64,000 nucleotides of DNA from Odiellus spinosus (taxonomy: Eukaryota; Arthropoda; Arachnida; Opiliones; Phalangiidae). Made by a program: the position numbers and the translations under genes. Under the pieces are notes generated by a model. That model ran no database searches. It saw nothing but the letters and a program-made list of their open reading frames with translations, and was not told the DNA's origin. Where the stretch lies: contig OY987228.1 in assembly GCA_963920705.1 (NCBI GenBank), positions 14,181,187-14,245,186 on the forward strand, read 5' to 3'. This document shows positions 47,867-60,725 of this stretch, one piece after another. Positions within the stretch are counted from its first letter, which is position 1; every line of letters starts with the position of its first letter.

Positions 47867-49322
47867 CAGGGTGGAAACCTTCGCCGGCGTCCAGTCGAGA
47901 TACTTCCCCTTACGCATTGTTGTTATCCAGTGAAATGTTAAGGGATTTACAGGCGCTATTGGGATCAGTTCACTTCAGTTCCACTTAATAATCAAAGGTT
48001 TCAGTTTTAATGTAGAGAAATTAAATGCATAAGTGAAATCAATGACGGATTTAATTTAATTAGGAAAGAAAAGATGTCACTTGCGGAAACCAAACAGCCC
48101 AAATTGAAGTTAATCAAACATTTCCAAATTTAAACATTAAACTCTTCAAATTTAATAACAAAGCATTACATTAAATGTTCAAAATGTCTTCCGTCGACAT
48201 TGACACATTGCCGACAACGGAATTGCCAGTTTTCTCTTTCGCGAGTTAACATCTCGGGAGAAACGAGAGCAGCCGCTTGCTGAATTCGGTCTCGAAGCCT
48301 ATCAAGTGTTGGTGGCTCAGTGGCGTACACAAGGCTTTGTACATACCCCCAAAAGAAAAATCCACCGGCGTTAAATCTGGCGAACGAGGTGGCCAAGCGA
48401 CTGGACCACCACGACCTATCCATTGGGGACCGAATTCCGCGTCTAGCCAATCCCGAGAAACACGTGCAAAATGCGGTGGTGCACCATCGTGCTGGTACCA
48501 GACTCGTCTTCGTTCTGCTAAGGGAAGATCGTCTAGGGCATCGGACACTACGGTGTTTAAGAGATCAACGTAACGATCTCCGTTTAGATGTTCTTGGAGA
48601 AAAACAGGTCCAATTACCCGATCACCTAACAATCCACACCAAACGTTTATCCTCCAGTTTTCTTGGTGATGATTCGCCCTTAGCCAATGGGGATTTTCCC
48701 TCGACCACCGCATTTTGCACGTGTTTCTCGGGATTGGCTAGACGCGGAATTCGGTCCCCAATGGATAGGTCGTGGTGGTCCAGTCGCTTGGCCACCTCGT
48801 TCGCCAGATTTAACGCCGGTGGATTTTTTCTTTTGGGGGTATGTACAAAGCCTTGTGTACGCCACTGAGCCACCAACACTTGATAGCCTTCGAGACCGAA
48901 TTCAGCAAGGCGCAAGCGGCTGCTCTCGTTTCTCCCGAGATGTTAACTCGCGAAAGAGAAAACTGGCAATTCCGTTGTCGGCAATGTGTCAATGTCGACG
49001 GAAGACATTTTGAACATTTAATGTAATGCTTTGTTATTAAATTTGAAGAGTTTGTTTAAATTTGGAAATGTTTGATTAACTTCAATTTGGGCTATTTGGT
49101 TTCCGCAAGTGACATCTTTTCTTTCCGAATTAAATTAAATCCGTCATTGATTTCACTTATGCATTTCATTTCTCTACATTAAAACTGAAACCTTTGATTA
49201 TTAAGTGGAACTGAAGTGAACTGATCCCAATAGCGCCTGTAAATCCCTTAACATTTCACTGGATAACAACAATGCGCAAGGGGAAGTATCTCGACTGGAC
49301 GCCGGCGAAGGTTTCCACCCTG
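47867..49322. mobile_element. fold-back mariner-like element, copy 2
   Basis: 1,456 bp between TA at 47865-47866 and 49323-49324. Structure matches copy 1: left arm 47867-48480, loop 48481-48703, right arm 48704-49322. Every open frame in copy 1 recurs here exactly 4,968 bp downstream with the same translation, and I saw no base difference on reading. The flanks outside the TA differ between copies, so the unit moved as a whole rather than by segmental duplication. Confidence 0.95.
48246..48713 (-). pseudogene. mariner transposase 3' fragment (copy 2)
   Basis: Same frame and same break as in copy 1. It carries the second and third catalytic acidic residues (HDGAPPHFA, RSPDLTPVD) but not the N-terminal half. 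Inactive. Confidence 0.85.
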
Positions 49323-49593
49323 TAGGTGAGACCATTCAACGGAAAAGGGTAATATATTACGATATTACTATTTCGAATTTCCAAGGTTATTTTAATTTCA
49401 AAGTCAAGATATTTTAATCTGAATCTTTCTAATCATTATCTTATTTATGCCCGTTATGTATTATTAACTCTTGTCGGATCCCTTTTAGACAATTCTATTG
49501 AGTGTTTCTGTATAATTGCATTGATAATAACCAGATATAATATAAATCGGATTGCGTTGATTTGGGTTAATATTGTTGCGAGTTGTGAGACAT

Positions 49594-49890
49594 AAGCCGC
49601 GTTCATACTAGGCCTTGGAATCGATTTAAACCGTTTCAAAACTTTTCGCTTTAGTCGCGTGAACGGGAAACAGTCTTTTATCGAATCGATTTGAATCGAT
49701 TTCTTGAAACTGCTTCGGGAACCAGTTTCATACCGATTCGGTTTCAACAACCGATAGATGAAGCTACAATAAATCGATTTCTAAAGATAATGCGTGAACA
49801 CATGACGCTTAAAACGATTCCTGGTGATTTGAATATTGGTTTGATTTTACAGTTTCAAACCGATTAAGAAAGGCTAGTGTGATCGTAGCT
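49594..49890. mobile_element. ~295-bp MITE, inverted relative to 56943-57238
   Basis: The termini agccgcgttcatactaggcc and the inverse of ggctagtgtgatcgtagct are TIRs. The interior is rich in atcgattt. Long stretches (for example gaaccagtttcataccgatt and gatagatgaagctacaataa) are identical to the reverse complement of the copy at 56.9 kb. Confidence 0.85.
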
Positions 49891-51345
49891 ACGTGTGGTT
49901 TTTAAATCCAATCTTTAATCCAGCTTGAAATCCAGGGCTCTTACAACATTTGGAAAACCAATTTCCCTGATTTTTCCAGGTTTTACCTAGGTAAATTTTA
50001 CCTGAATTTCCAAGTAAGGGTCCTCTGATATTTGCCTAAAAAAGTTTTAATTTTAAATCGTAGTAATTAAAATTTATGAACCTCGCTACTCCGTGGTAAA
50101 TATTAAAATTTTTAAGTTTCGTAAAATGATCTTTGACCTTTTTTGCCTTTTGCGAAACCTAACATATAAAATAAAGCCCACGCAAGCCCGACGTAGTTCT
50201 TTTTTCAATATTTAGTGCTCTGAAACCAATTAAAAATTGTATAATTATAGCTAAATATAGAAGTTAATTACATTTTTCCTACTAAAGTCTAAATTATCCG
50301 AAATAAAAGTTTACGTAAGCGAGGATTATTTATTTTATTCAGCAAATTATCGTATTATTAAGGATCGATAAAAATAAAGGTTAATGTAAGCAGCACGTCT
50401 TGTTAGATAATTATAATAATTCTTAGCGATATTTTGACTCGCTATATTAAGTGAGGCTGTAATGAATTTTGAACTCCGATAAAAATTGAGTAGCATTTTC
50501 GGAAAGATCGTTAAAAGACTACCTAATCAATATATAAATATGTTTACAGGTTTATTTTGGAGCCGTACAAAGTACACCCCTTTGAAACGGGGCGGCTCCC
50601 CCCTAGTTAGGGGAACTCAGCTTAAAAGAGAAAAAAATACAAATTAGATCAATCAGAAAAAATTAAATCTATATATTTTTATAATTTGAATTTTTAAGTT
50701 TATTAAAACCCCATTAAGTCAGAGGTGCTAGATTTTTAATTTGGCTTTTTAATGATGTGAAAAAACTAAAAATTAATCCAAATTACTTCGCAGGAAATGT
50801 TAACAGCCTCACTATAATTATATCCAACAATATCATACACTTTTTCCGATAATTTAGATAAAGGGTATATAACGATAAGTTAGGAATTTCCTCTAAATCA
50901 TCTAATTACATTTATTTTCTTGTATCGCTCATAAATCGATAATTTTTGGGTCCTATAATGATTGTATATTAGCTGGAATCGATTTTTCATGTTTAAACTA
51001 ACTTAGTTTCCATTTAAACTTCATTATAGACATTTCTAGTGCTTTAAATAATGTATGAGTCTATAATAGCTATATTGAGAAAACCCTTCTATTATTCTTC
51101 TTTTGACAACCCTTAAAAAAAACCCTACGTAACTCAATTTATTCTAACAGAAAAATACGCTGACTTTCAATTATTTGAGCTCTATACCTGTATCTCAGAA
51201 ATGGCGCCGATCGATAAAGTTATCGTAGTAATAAGTTGCGACTAATTACATTTTATCATTATAGTCAATTTCATGAAACTTGTTTTGAAGAACACGCGAA
51301 GGTGAAGTCTTATTTTAAAATTTAGTCACGTGTTTCGAGCGTTAA
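49891..51345. other. no gene seen
   Basis: AT-rich. No exon, RNA gene or repeat structure that I can support. Confidence 0.5.
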
Positions 51346-51783
51346 GAGAATGCAGCCTAAAAACAAATGATTTTTTATCGATTCCTAATCGTTTAAATAG
51401 GACTAATCCAACAGTAAAATTAAAAAAATATATATTCATATATTAAACTAGAAATAAATTTGAAACTTACCCGGAAAATAGTCTTAGCTGGATTCATGGA
51501 GATTACCTGAACTCTCCAAATAAGGATAGCGACGAATGACATTGATCGATAGCTCTTATACGTGGGGAAGGCAGGATCTCCATGATCAATATCATTGGTC
51601 GCTAGTTCTTATACGGGGAGTTCAGGATATTTCCATGAATCCAGCTAAGCCTATTTTGATGGTAAGTTTTAAATTTATTTCTAGTTTAATATTTGTTCGT
51701 AATTTTTTTTTACTGTTGGATTAGGACTATTTAAACGATAAGGAATCGATAAAAAAAAATCCTTTTTGTTAGGTTGCATTCTC
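51346..51783. mobile_element. 438-bp fold-back MITE
   Basis: Nearly the whole element is one inverted repeat. gagaatgcagcctaaaaaca at the left mirrors tttttgttaggttgcattctc at the right. Further inside, tcgattcctaatcgtttaaa mirrors tttaaacgataaggaatcga, and ccggaaaatagtcttagctg, then gattcatgga, mirrors tccatgaatccagctaagcc. The small centre (about 51525-51605) has its own inverted gatcgatagctcttatacg motif. Non-coding. A diverged relative lies at 8.6-8.9 kb. Confidence 0.85.
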
Positions 51784-52685
51784 CATTTTAGCCCCGTTTT
51801 CAAGGAAGATAGCTAGATTTAGACCTACTACGGAATCCAAAACTTGCGCAATAATTTGACCATACGAATTTTAAAGAATACTACACCCATTTCGATAGTT
51901 TTGAACTAAAATAATATTTCTGACAATATCTCCGTTTATATTGGGACTTTTCCTTTAAAATTAATTAAACTAATCACAGTGATAGTGTGGGAATCATAAC
52001 TTAATTTGTACGATACGTATGTACCTGTTGTTAAATCAAAGTGACATAAAATATATAGATGAGTTTCTCGTAAAATATGTAAATTCGTACAACTGCCGCG
52101 TTTTCATTACCAAATTTAAGCAAAACAATAACTAGCTGTTTATATATTCCAACGTCAATGTTTCTACCTTCAGACAGAATTAACTATAACCAATCAATAA
52201 TGGTTGCGTAACTCGCGTTAACCAAACCATTTTGCAAAGTGGCTCGATATACGGAAAGGCTTAGCTTATTTTTTTTTTAGGAAGCCATAAATCTAGCACG
52301 CTTTGAGACAAACGCGGCAGGTACGCGGTGTTCTGGAACACCCCTTGAATGGAGGTAAAGCTAAACGGTTTTGTTATCGCTGCGCTATTTAATTTATTCT
52401 CCCTTTTACCCCTTTAAGGGTCAACTCATCTACGATAAAGTAGAGATAAAACCGTGGGGCAGGTCAGCCTAGTCTTCGAATCTACTTTTAGTAGGATTAA
52501 ATCGGTGTTATACTACTAAACCTAAAATTTCGTCAAATAACGCATTTTAAACAAAGATAATAATATTTAAATTTATTATTTGTCATGGTTAAGATATAGT
52601 TAAAATTGTTTGTTTTTTTTACAAAGAAAACGACATTGTATTTATTTTATTTAACGAAAAACTTTATTTACTATCGTAAATTATT
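51784..52685. other. no gene seen
   Basis: AT-rich. Short open frames only. Confidence 0.45.
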
Positions 52686-54455
52686 TCGGATAATTCTAAA
52701 ATATTTTCCGGATATTTCTAATATATTTCCCGGATATTTCTAAAATATTTCCCGTATAATTCTAAAATATTTCCCGTATAATTCTAAAATATTTCCCGTA
52801 TAATTCTAAAATATTTCCCGTATAATTCTAAAATATTTCCCGTATCATTCTAAAATATTTCCCGTATAATTCTAAAATATTTCTCAGATGTTTCTAAAAT
52901 ATTTCCAAGATGTTTCTAAAATATTTCCAAGATGTTTCTAAAATATTTCCAAGATGTTTCTAAAATATTTCCAAGATGTTTCTAAAATATTTCCAAGATG
53001 TTTCTAAAATATTTCCAAGATATTTCCAAGATGTTTCTAAAATATTTCCAAGATGTTTCTAAAATATTTCCCAGATGTTTTTTAAATATTTCCCAGATGT
53101 TTTTTAAATATTTCCCAGATGTTTCTAAAATATTTCCCAGATGTTTCTAAAATATTTCCCAGATGTTTCTAGAATATTTCCCAGATGTTTCTAGAATATT
53201 TCCCAGATGTTTCTAAAGTATTTCCCCGTTATTTCTAAAATATTTCCCAAATATTTCTAAAATATTTCCCAAATATTTCTAAAATATTTCCCAAATATTT
53301 CTAAAATATTTCCCAAATATTTCTAAAATATTTCCCAAATATTTCTAAAATATTTCCCAAATATTTCTAAAATATTTCCCAAATATTTCTAAAATATTTC
53401 CCAAATATTTCTAAAATATTTCCCAAATATTTCTAAAATATTTCCCAAATATTTCTAAAATATTTCCCAAATATTTCTAAAATATTTCCCAAATATTTCT
53501 AAAATATTTCCCAAATATTTCTAAAATATTTCCCAAATATTTCTAAAATATTTCCCAAATATTTCTAAAATATTTCCCAAATATTTCTAAAATATTTCCC
53601 AAATATTTCTAAAATATTTCCCAAATATTTCTAAAATATTTCCCAAATATTTCTAAAATATTTCCCAAATATTTCTAAAATATTTCCCAAATATTTCTAA
53701 AATATTTCCCAAATATTTCTAAAATATTTCCCAAATATTTCTAAAATATAATATTTCCCAAATATTTCTAAAATATAATATTTCCCAAATATTTCTAAAA
53801 TATAATATTTCCCAAATATTTCTAAAATATAATATTTCCCAAATATTTCTAAAATATAATATTTCCCAAATATTTCTAAAATATAATATTTCCCAAATAT
53901 TTCTAAAATATAATATTTCCCAAATATTTCGAAAATATAATATTTCCCAAATATTTCGAAAATATAATATTTCCCAAATATTTCGAAAATATAATATTTC
54001 CCAAATATTTCGAAAATATAATATTTCCCAAATATTTCGAAAATATAATATTTCCCAAATATTTCGAAAATATAATATTTCCCAAATATTTCTAAAATAT
54101 AATATTTCCCAAATATAATATTTCCCAAATATTTCCCAAATATCTCTAAAATATTTCCCAAATATCTCTAAAATATTTCCCAAATATCTCTAAAATATTT
54201 CCCAAATATTTCTAAAATATTTGCCAAATTTTCCTAAATATTTCCCCTATATTTCTAAAATATTTACCCTATATTTGTAAAATATTTACCCGTTATTTGT
54301 AAAATATTTACCCGTTATTTCTAAAATATTTACCCGTTATTTCTAAAATAATTCCCCGTTATTTCTAAAATAATTCCCCGATATTTCTAAAATATTTCCC
54401 CGATATTTCTAAAATATTTCCCCGTTATTTCTAAAATATTTCCCGATAAGTTCTA
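52686..54455. repeat. 1.8-kb minisatellite with ordered unit variants
   Basis: About 75-80 tandem units of 22 bp or 27 bp built on tttctaaaatatttcccaaa. Blocks of variants follow each other: cccgtataa units (52.74-52.88 kb), ccaagatg/cccagatg units (52.88-53.22), cccaaata units of 22 bp (53.22-53.75), 27-bp units with an added ataat (53.75-54.12, some with ttcga instead of ttcta), then cccgttatt units (54.24-54.45). The long minus-strand open frames (about 53.7-54.18 kb) are by-products of the repeat. Confidence 0.97.
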
Positions 54456-55045
54456 ATTATAATTCCTTTATTTCCGTTACAGATTTTGTTATTTCAAGAA
54501 ATAAGGAAATATATTTCTAACGGTTTCTTAAGTGGTTATCCCTATAGCTCTAGAAGTGGTGAAACCTTGTATTATCTCCAGTCGCGAGGATTCGCTTCAT
54601 TAAACCTCTCACCACTGACATAAGCTTGTTTAATTGAGAAGATAAGAGCTGGGGGTGTTTCGGGGCGGCTGCGTGCTTAAATGTTTGATAAGGTTTACAT
54701 CGCTTCTAGTAACTTACCCAAAAGTATATGGGCGTAAAGCTTACATCCTGCGCGTCATGTACATTCAGCGTTGTTGGAATCTCAAATTATTTTTTTAGTC
54801 CCTCCCTTATTGCTTGGTAACGCGGTTAGCGTCAATGATAGAGGCGCTGCAACCTTCTAGCAGCGGCGCGTTTAGTATAATTTAAGCAATTACCCCTTTT
54901 GGACTTTGTTTTCTTTATAATATAGCGTAAGGTTTAACAGCGTATGCCTAGACATCTAACACCCACAAGCCACCCTTTTTCGTGCCTAAGTAATGAAAAA
55001 GATTGGGGAACAATTAACTTTATAGAGCACGGAAGCGAGCATAAG

Positions 55046-55047
<2 letters not shown>
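54456..55047. other. no gene seen
   Basis: Unique sequence with slightly higher GC near 54.6-54.9 kb. No supported feature. Confidence 0.45.

Positions 55048-55083
<36 letters not shown>
55048..55083. repeat. (TA)18 microsatellite
   Basis: 36 bp of uninterrupted TA dinucleotides. Confidence 0.95.
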
Positions 55084-55086
<3 letters not shown>

Positions 55087-56942
55087 CGCTCGACTAAGCT
55101 TGACTTGATATATTATGCTATAGTATAAAAGTCCAACACCAATCAACCGCGAGATAAACGTTGGTTTCCATGGTTCTTATAATATTTAAAGGTCGAGTCT
55201 TAAAACAACCCGTTGAAGAACTCAAGAAGCAAGAACACTAGAGGGAGAAAACTTTAAATTCTAGAATTCTACATAATTTAAAGTATTGATTGTCCGAATT
55301 TATACGTAAAATTCTAGTTTCCTATAGTCTGTGACGAAGCTAAATAGGTTTTGTGTAATAAAATATCTATTTTAAATCAATACGTTTTGGTGTTTAAATT
55401 AATTTCTTAAGTTTGGTAAAGTTTTAAAAAAAAGTAAATATAAATTCGGGCCAATCATATTATTTTAGCCTTCAAAAATGCTTGTTATGTCCGAAAATAA
55501 AACGAATAGGAAGGTGTTTGACGCTTAAGACCTGAGTGGACATTAAACGCCGGCCTATTCCTTTAATGTTTGGACATTACAAGCGCTGTTAAAGACTGAA
55601 ATAATATGATTATCCCGAATTTATATTTACTTTTATTGAAACTCTACCAAACTTAAGAAATTAATTTTAACAACAAAAACGTGTCTAAAAATTGTTTCAA
55701 AATTCTCGTATTTGTTTTTTAGGGTGGCGATTCCGAAAATAAATTTTAGCTCAAAGTCTTATGGACATTAACCAAAAATCGAGACTATCTACGTGTCATT
55801 TTCCCTTTAGTGTCTGGCTGACCTTGAAAACTCTTGGTAATATAGATGAGTTACCCGATGGGCATGCGCTCGCGACATTTAAGCCCCATTTCCGATCCGG
55901 ATGACATTAATAAGGAAAGCACGGTCCCCCTTTTAACCACGAACGCTCGCGACGATTACCGCATTGTTCCCTTTGATATTTAGAAATTCGCACGCTAAGC
56001 CTAAAAAAAAACCCCATTTTTTGTGTTTACGTACCCTTAAGACTGCGTGGCTTAATTTTGTGGAAAACTAAATTCGGGAAAAAGGAGAACTTTTCTTCCC
56101 TTATTCGCACGAAATGAGCTACACGGCTGCACCCGTTTTCTTATTTTCCCACGCACCAACTTCTTTTATTATGCTAAAGAAAAGAAAGTCCAAAAAGAAA
56201 AAGAAATGATTGTTCCCAAGAACGGATTATTGCGTTTCCTGAAAAAACGTCACTATGGTATTAAGTTAAGAGTGGTTTATAAATTCAGCCTCTTAAGAGC
56301 GCCTGGTATTCCATTTCCCCGCCTTTTTTCATTATTGAATTCCTCTCCTTGGATGGATATTGAATTCATCTCGAGATGCATCCTGACTTTCTCCGAGAAC
56401 GAAGGAAATATTAACCAAGGTTAGATAACCAAACGCGATAAGTTATACCATTTAATTATATTCATATTTTAGACTTGATAAAAAAGCTCTCGAACTAATG
56501 TCATCACGTGACCAATTATTGGAAAAGATTTAGATAAACGTACGCGTCCATGAATGTAAAATTTTCTTAACATATATGTTTTAGTATGAGCAGAAGTAAA
56601 TTAATATTTCTCCAAGAGAGAAGTGTTACACAATTTTAACACGAGTCTTTCCATCATCAGATAAGGCGGAAAAATTAGCTAAGGCTTAGTATAAGATCGA
56701 ATTGAAGCTGGTTTACAAAATAAGTGTTGTTTGTTGCCGTTATAAATTAATTTCAACCGTTAGATTTTATTCTTCTTTTAATATTGATATAACTACTGAA
56801 ACTAGAGTTTATAATTTTGTATGTATACTTTAATTATTAGTTATTGATAAGACGAACGTGAAGCAAAGTGACTCCAAACTTACAATGAATGATTCGATGA
56901 AGACAAATATGGGAAAAATTAGGATTTTCTCTAGTTCTGTTA
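55084..56942. other. no gene supported
   Basis: AT-rich. At 55.42-55.68 kb there is a loose inverted repeat: aatttcttaagtttggtaaa and acaaacttc-like arms around gtccgaaaat and ccggcctattcc. The frame at 56206-56424 has no motif. Confidence 0.4.
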
Positions 56943-57238
56943 AGCTGCGGTCACACTAACATTGCTTAATCGATTTGAAACGGTAAAATGAACCCGATAT
57001 TAAAATGGCCAGGAATCGTTTTAAGCGTCATGTGTTCACGCATTATCTTCATAAATCGATTTATTGTAGCTTCATCTATCGGTTGTTGAAACCGAATCGG
57101 TATGAAACTGGTTCCCGAAGCGGTTTCGAGAAGTCGAATCAAATCGATTAGATAAAAGACGGTTCCCTGTTTACATGAACCTATCGAAACATTTTGAAAC
57201 GATTTAAATCGATTCCAAGGCTTTGTATGAACGCAGCT
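56943..57238. mobile_element. ~295-bp MITE, second copy (inverted)
   Basis: Starts agctgcggtcacactaac and ends in acgcagct. It is the reverse complement of 49594-49890, at roughly 85% identity by eye. The two copies are 7 kb apart in opposite orientation. Confidence 0.85.
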
Positions 57239-57397
57239 TTAGTGAAAACAATGTATTATAATTGAACGCAAGTTTGGGTAAGCCTCTTGTAACGCGCCTA
57301 AATTTAAAGTGACAGCCTTCTCCTATTATCCTCTTCTGCGTGTAAAACTCGGTTTGAAAATTCCATCGATTTAACGAGGATTAATCTTTATTAACAG

Positions 57398-57566
57398 ACA
57401 AAGAACGAATAAAGTTGGGCGGCCAAAAGGCAAAGGGTCGGGGTTTGGGTTAGGTCTTTTTAATGAACTTAAGGGGGAAGTGGTTGGGGTGTTAGAGATG
57501 CTAGAAGAGGCTGAAGATGAGGATGAGACTGCGTTGGATTATGCTTCTAACGGATCGATTTTTCAA
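57398..57566 (+). CDS. probable exon of an unidentified plus-strand gene
   Basis: A strong acceptor (tctttattaacag) opens a frame that reads A|QRTNKVGRPKGKG, then GFGLGLFNELKGEVVGVL and an acidic EMLEEAEDEDETALDYASNG. The end is uncertain: a donor may be CAA|gtagaa at 57567 or AGG|gtagaa at 57579, otherwise the frame stops at 57599. The GC content and acidic/glycine pattern look coding. The leading base completes the codon left by the exon at 33912-34003. No family recognised. Confidence 0.45.
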
Positions 57567-57599
57567 GTAGAAACGAGGGTAGAACGAACCCTTATATGA

Positions 57600-60500
57600 G
57601 AGTCACTGAAATATTATTCGTAATCGAGCTATCATTTTCGTGGCGGTAGCAGCAAATTCAAACAATTATTCTTATATTTTTAACTATTTATTTCGTGGGT
57701 ATATACAAGAGAGAAGATTGATGTTGAACGAGAGGAAACGTGCCTCAATACCAATTATACGAATAAGGGTTCGAAGATCCTGCTCTCTCTCGGAATATAC
57801 TTCATGATCTAGAGTTTACGAACTATTCGCGGCTGAAACGTCGCCTGCTAAAATGTTATCCCCGGGTAAAAACCGTAAAATATCTATGGAACTACAAAGA
57901 AGGGAGACTGGTACATTCGTTAACAAGACTACTTGAACGAAACTCGAAACCTATTAAGTTTAAAATTCGTTAAAATCGTCTATTTCAACGGAACATGGAA
58001 AGATTCTATTAATATTTTTATTAACCTTTATTGAACTGTTGGGTTCCCGCCTTAATTTAAACCTTTTTTTATAATATTTCGCGCTGTTGTAGCTGTAGTT
58101 TCACAGGTATTGTTCTCAAGAACATTAACTTTAAATAACACTTACTGTAATTGTTATATTTTCCCCAGCCATTGTCACAACCCCATATGGTTTAACATAA
58201 TGTATTCCAAAACATATGAGCCCTTTTTTTTCTCCTTCCGGTTCAAGCCCTGTTTTATCAGAATATGAAATTTACATATAGGACTCTTGAACAAAACACA
58301 CTCACACATACACACCCATACGCGTACAACCATAGACAAACAAAAGTCGATATTAAATATATTTAGTTTAGGCGGAGTTTACAAGATGGGAAACGCCAAG
58401 GCGGATTGATACGCAATGCTAAACTTCATAGGAAATGAAAAGGTTGTTCCTAAGTTATCTCGAACATTAGTTTATCGCACTCGATTGATTTTATTGAAAA
58501 TTGACAAGCGATTGGGCGTGGAATCAATTCAAGTTCGTTTTTATACAGGTGTTATTCGACTTATTCTGATTACAGTCTGTTCCACTTCGAGTTGATAGTG
58601 CGCCCCAAGCTATATAACTATGGAAAAATGAACCAGGGTTATATAAGGGAAATATTTTTGTGAATGCAAAGAACATATGGATTTCCTTTCCTCTTTTGAG
58701 ACGAGGTATACCATCCCATGGAATTTTTCGTGTTGTTTAAGTAGCGATCTTACTAGTCGCCGCTCTATAGTTATTACCTTGGATATCAGAGACCAGTTTA
58801 AAAATTAAAAGGGGTCAAGAAAGCTTTGCCGATATCAAATTACCTTCTTTATCACGGCTATCGTCCCCTTATTTATTGTTCCTTGCTAGAAGTTACTCTT
58901 TATATCTATGGTTAGTTGGATTTCAAATAATGGGAGCTTATCTTTGCGCGCGCCGCCAACTAGAGAACTCGAGGAGGAATAGACTAGATAGTAACGAGAA
59001 TCAATATCACTTCGGACTGTGAGACTCATTCAAAAGGGGTCGATCCGTCTTTGGCAACGGTTCCTAGTAAAAATGTTACGTAATAACGTAATAGGTCTTG
59101 GAACGAATTGTCGTTTACAACTGTAACATTATCCGCATTACTAAGAGAACCCGGCCGTGTTAAAGAGTTATATATATTTATATAAATTCAAGAAAATTTT
59201 GCAAACTAACCAAAAACCAAGGCGGACTAATACGCAATATTTATTCCTATAGGGTGTTAAAGTAGTTGTAGCAAACTTCTTTAAAAACATTTGGTTATAT
59301 ATATGTAGGAAACGAGCAGGGCTATACAGAACCGTCGGAATGTAATATCGTATATTAAACCAAATGGGAATTGCCTCGCACTCGGTTCTAGTACCCCTAC
59401 AAACTACCACTTCAAACTATTTCATTCATAGTGTTCAGTTCGTAAGTTTAACTATAACAAAACTCTTTGATCTATTCGCGATACCATCGAGTTTGGCTCT
59501 TTTCCTTCTCTATACACTGGATTAGACGCAATATATGCGAGGTATATATAAATATAGATGTCATTACCCTTATGTAACGGCAAAGATAAATTAATGGCGT
59601 ACCCTGATGGACTTGAAGTCTAATGGTCTTTAGTTTCTGAGTCTATACTGGATAATTCTTTCATCCACAAATTCTGCAACCATACGGTGTGAATTTGGTA
59701 CCTATATATGGGTCGTATATCTATAGTCTAATCACAGTTCTTTCTCCGTAAATTCTAGTTCTTCCATAGCTAGCTTGTTCGAAACAGGGTGGGTTAGATT
59801 CTTAACACGCTTCTTTCCCCCACAAATTCCATACAATTGTTCGATTTAGGATGGGATAGAGTAATCTGATGATGCTTCTTTCACCCCCAAATTGTAGGAA
59901 CTTTAGAGGCTCCAAAGATGATGGATCCTTTCGTCTAATCACGCTTATTCCCCTACAAATTTTAAACCCCTTTTTACAATAAACAGATCAATAACTTTTA
60001 TCTTTTGTTCTAAAGTTCACCACAATTTCAATGCCAGCTGTTTTGATAGTTTGTGTTTTGTATATCTGTAAACTGCATTGGACGGAATTAGTTTAGCCTA
60101 TACATATATATTACTATATTAAGCGAGATAGAGAAACCGTCAGACCAGTTGACAAGTTTAGACACCTTATACACAGGTTACGTTTCGTTGACGTATCAGT
60201 GACGCAAAGATCTATAGTAAAGTGCATTAGCCTGAAACTCAAAACATTTAAGTCTGCACACGATAATAAAATATGTAAATGAACGTGATATACGTTACAT
60301 CAAGAGGTAAATATTCACGATACTGAAATCTGTTATTGAAATGAACTATAGAGTTGTTTTACATGTTTTCCTGTCATCGGTCGTCCGCTACGTTTCGTGT
60401 AAAAGCAATTGAATTAAAACGAAGGGGAAGGAGACGCGAGTATTAACTTCATTCTCTCTCGCCTTGCCTTTTAGTTCTATTGCTTCTAAACCACTGGACG

Positions 60501-60725
60501 AAATGATACATTAACGTAGCTTTCTAAAGGAGGAGTTCACTCGCGCTATTGTCACGAACGCGCGTAGTTGGCGACAAGTCTCCGCTGATAAAGTGTTTAT
60601 ATTGATTTAAGTATTAAAGATTTTTATAGACGCGAAGTTTAGTTAATTCTGGTTAATATTCTAAGGCGTAAACGACGCAGTTCTAACCATTGATTCCCTT
60701 TTTTCCCTTACTTGTTTTGATTCAG
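57600..60725 (+). other. probable intron, no other feature
   Basis: AT-rich. Short open frames lack splice signals. It would be intronic if the exons at 57.4 and 60.7 kb belong to one gene. Confidence 0.4.

Noticed and set aside
53697..54183. Overlapping 154-aa open frames with an FGKYY/NIWEIL-type repeat, minus strand
   Set aside because: They exist only because 22- and 27-bp satellite units lack stops in those frames; there is no start context, splice signal or protein family.
55048..55083. TA run as a TATA promoter
   Set aside because: A simple (TA)18 microsatellite with no gene start downstream.
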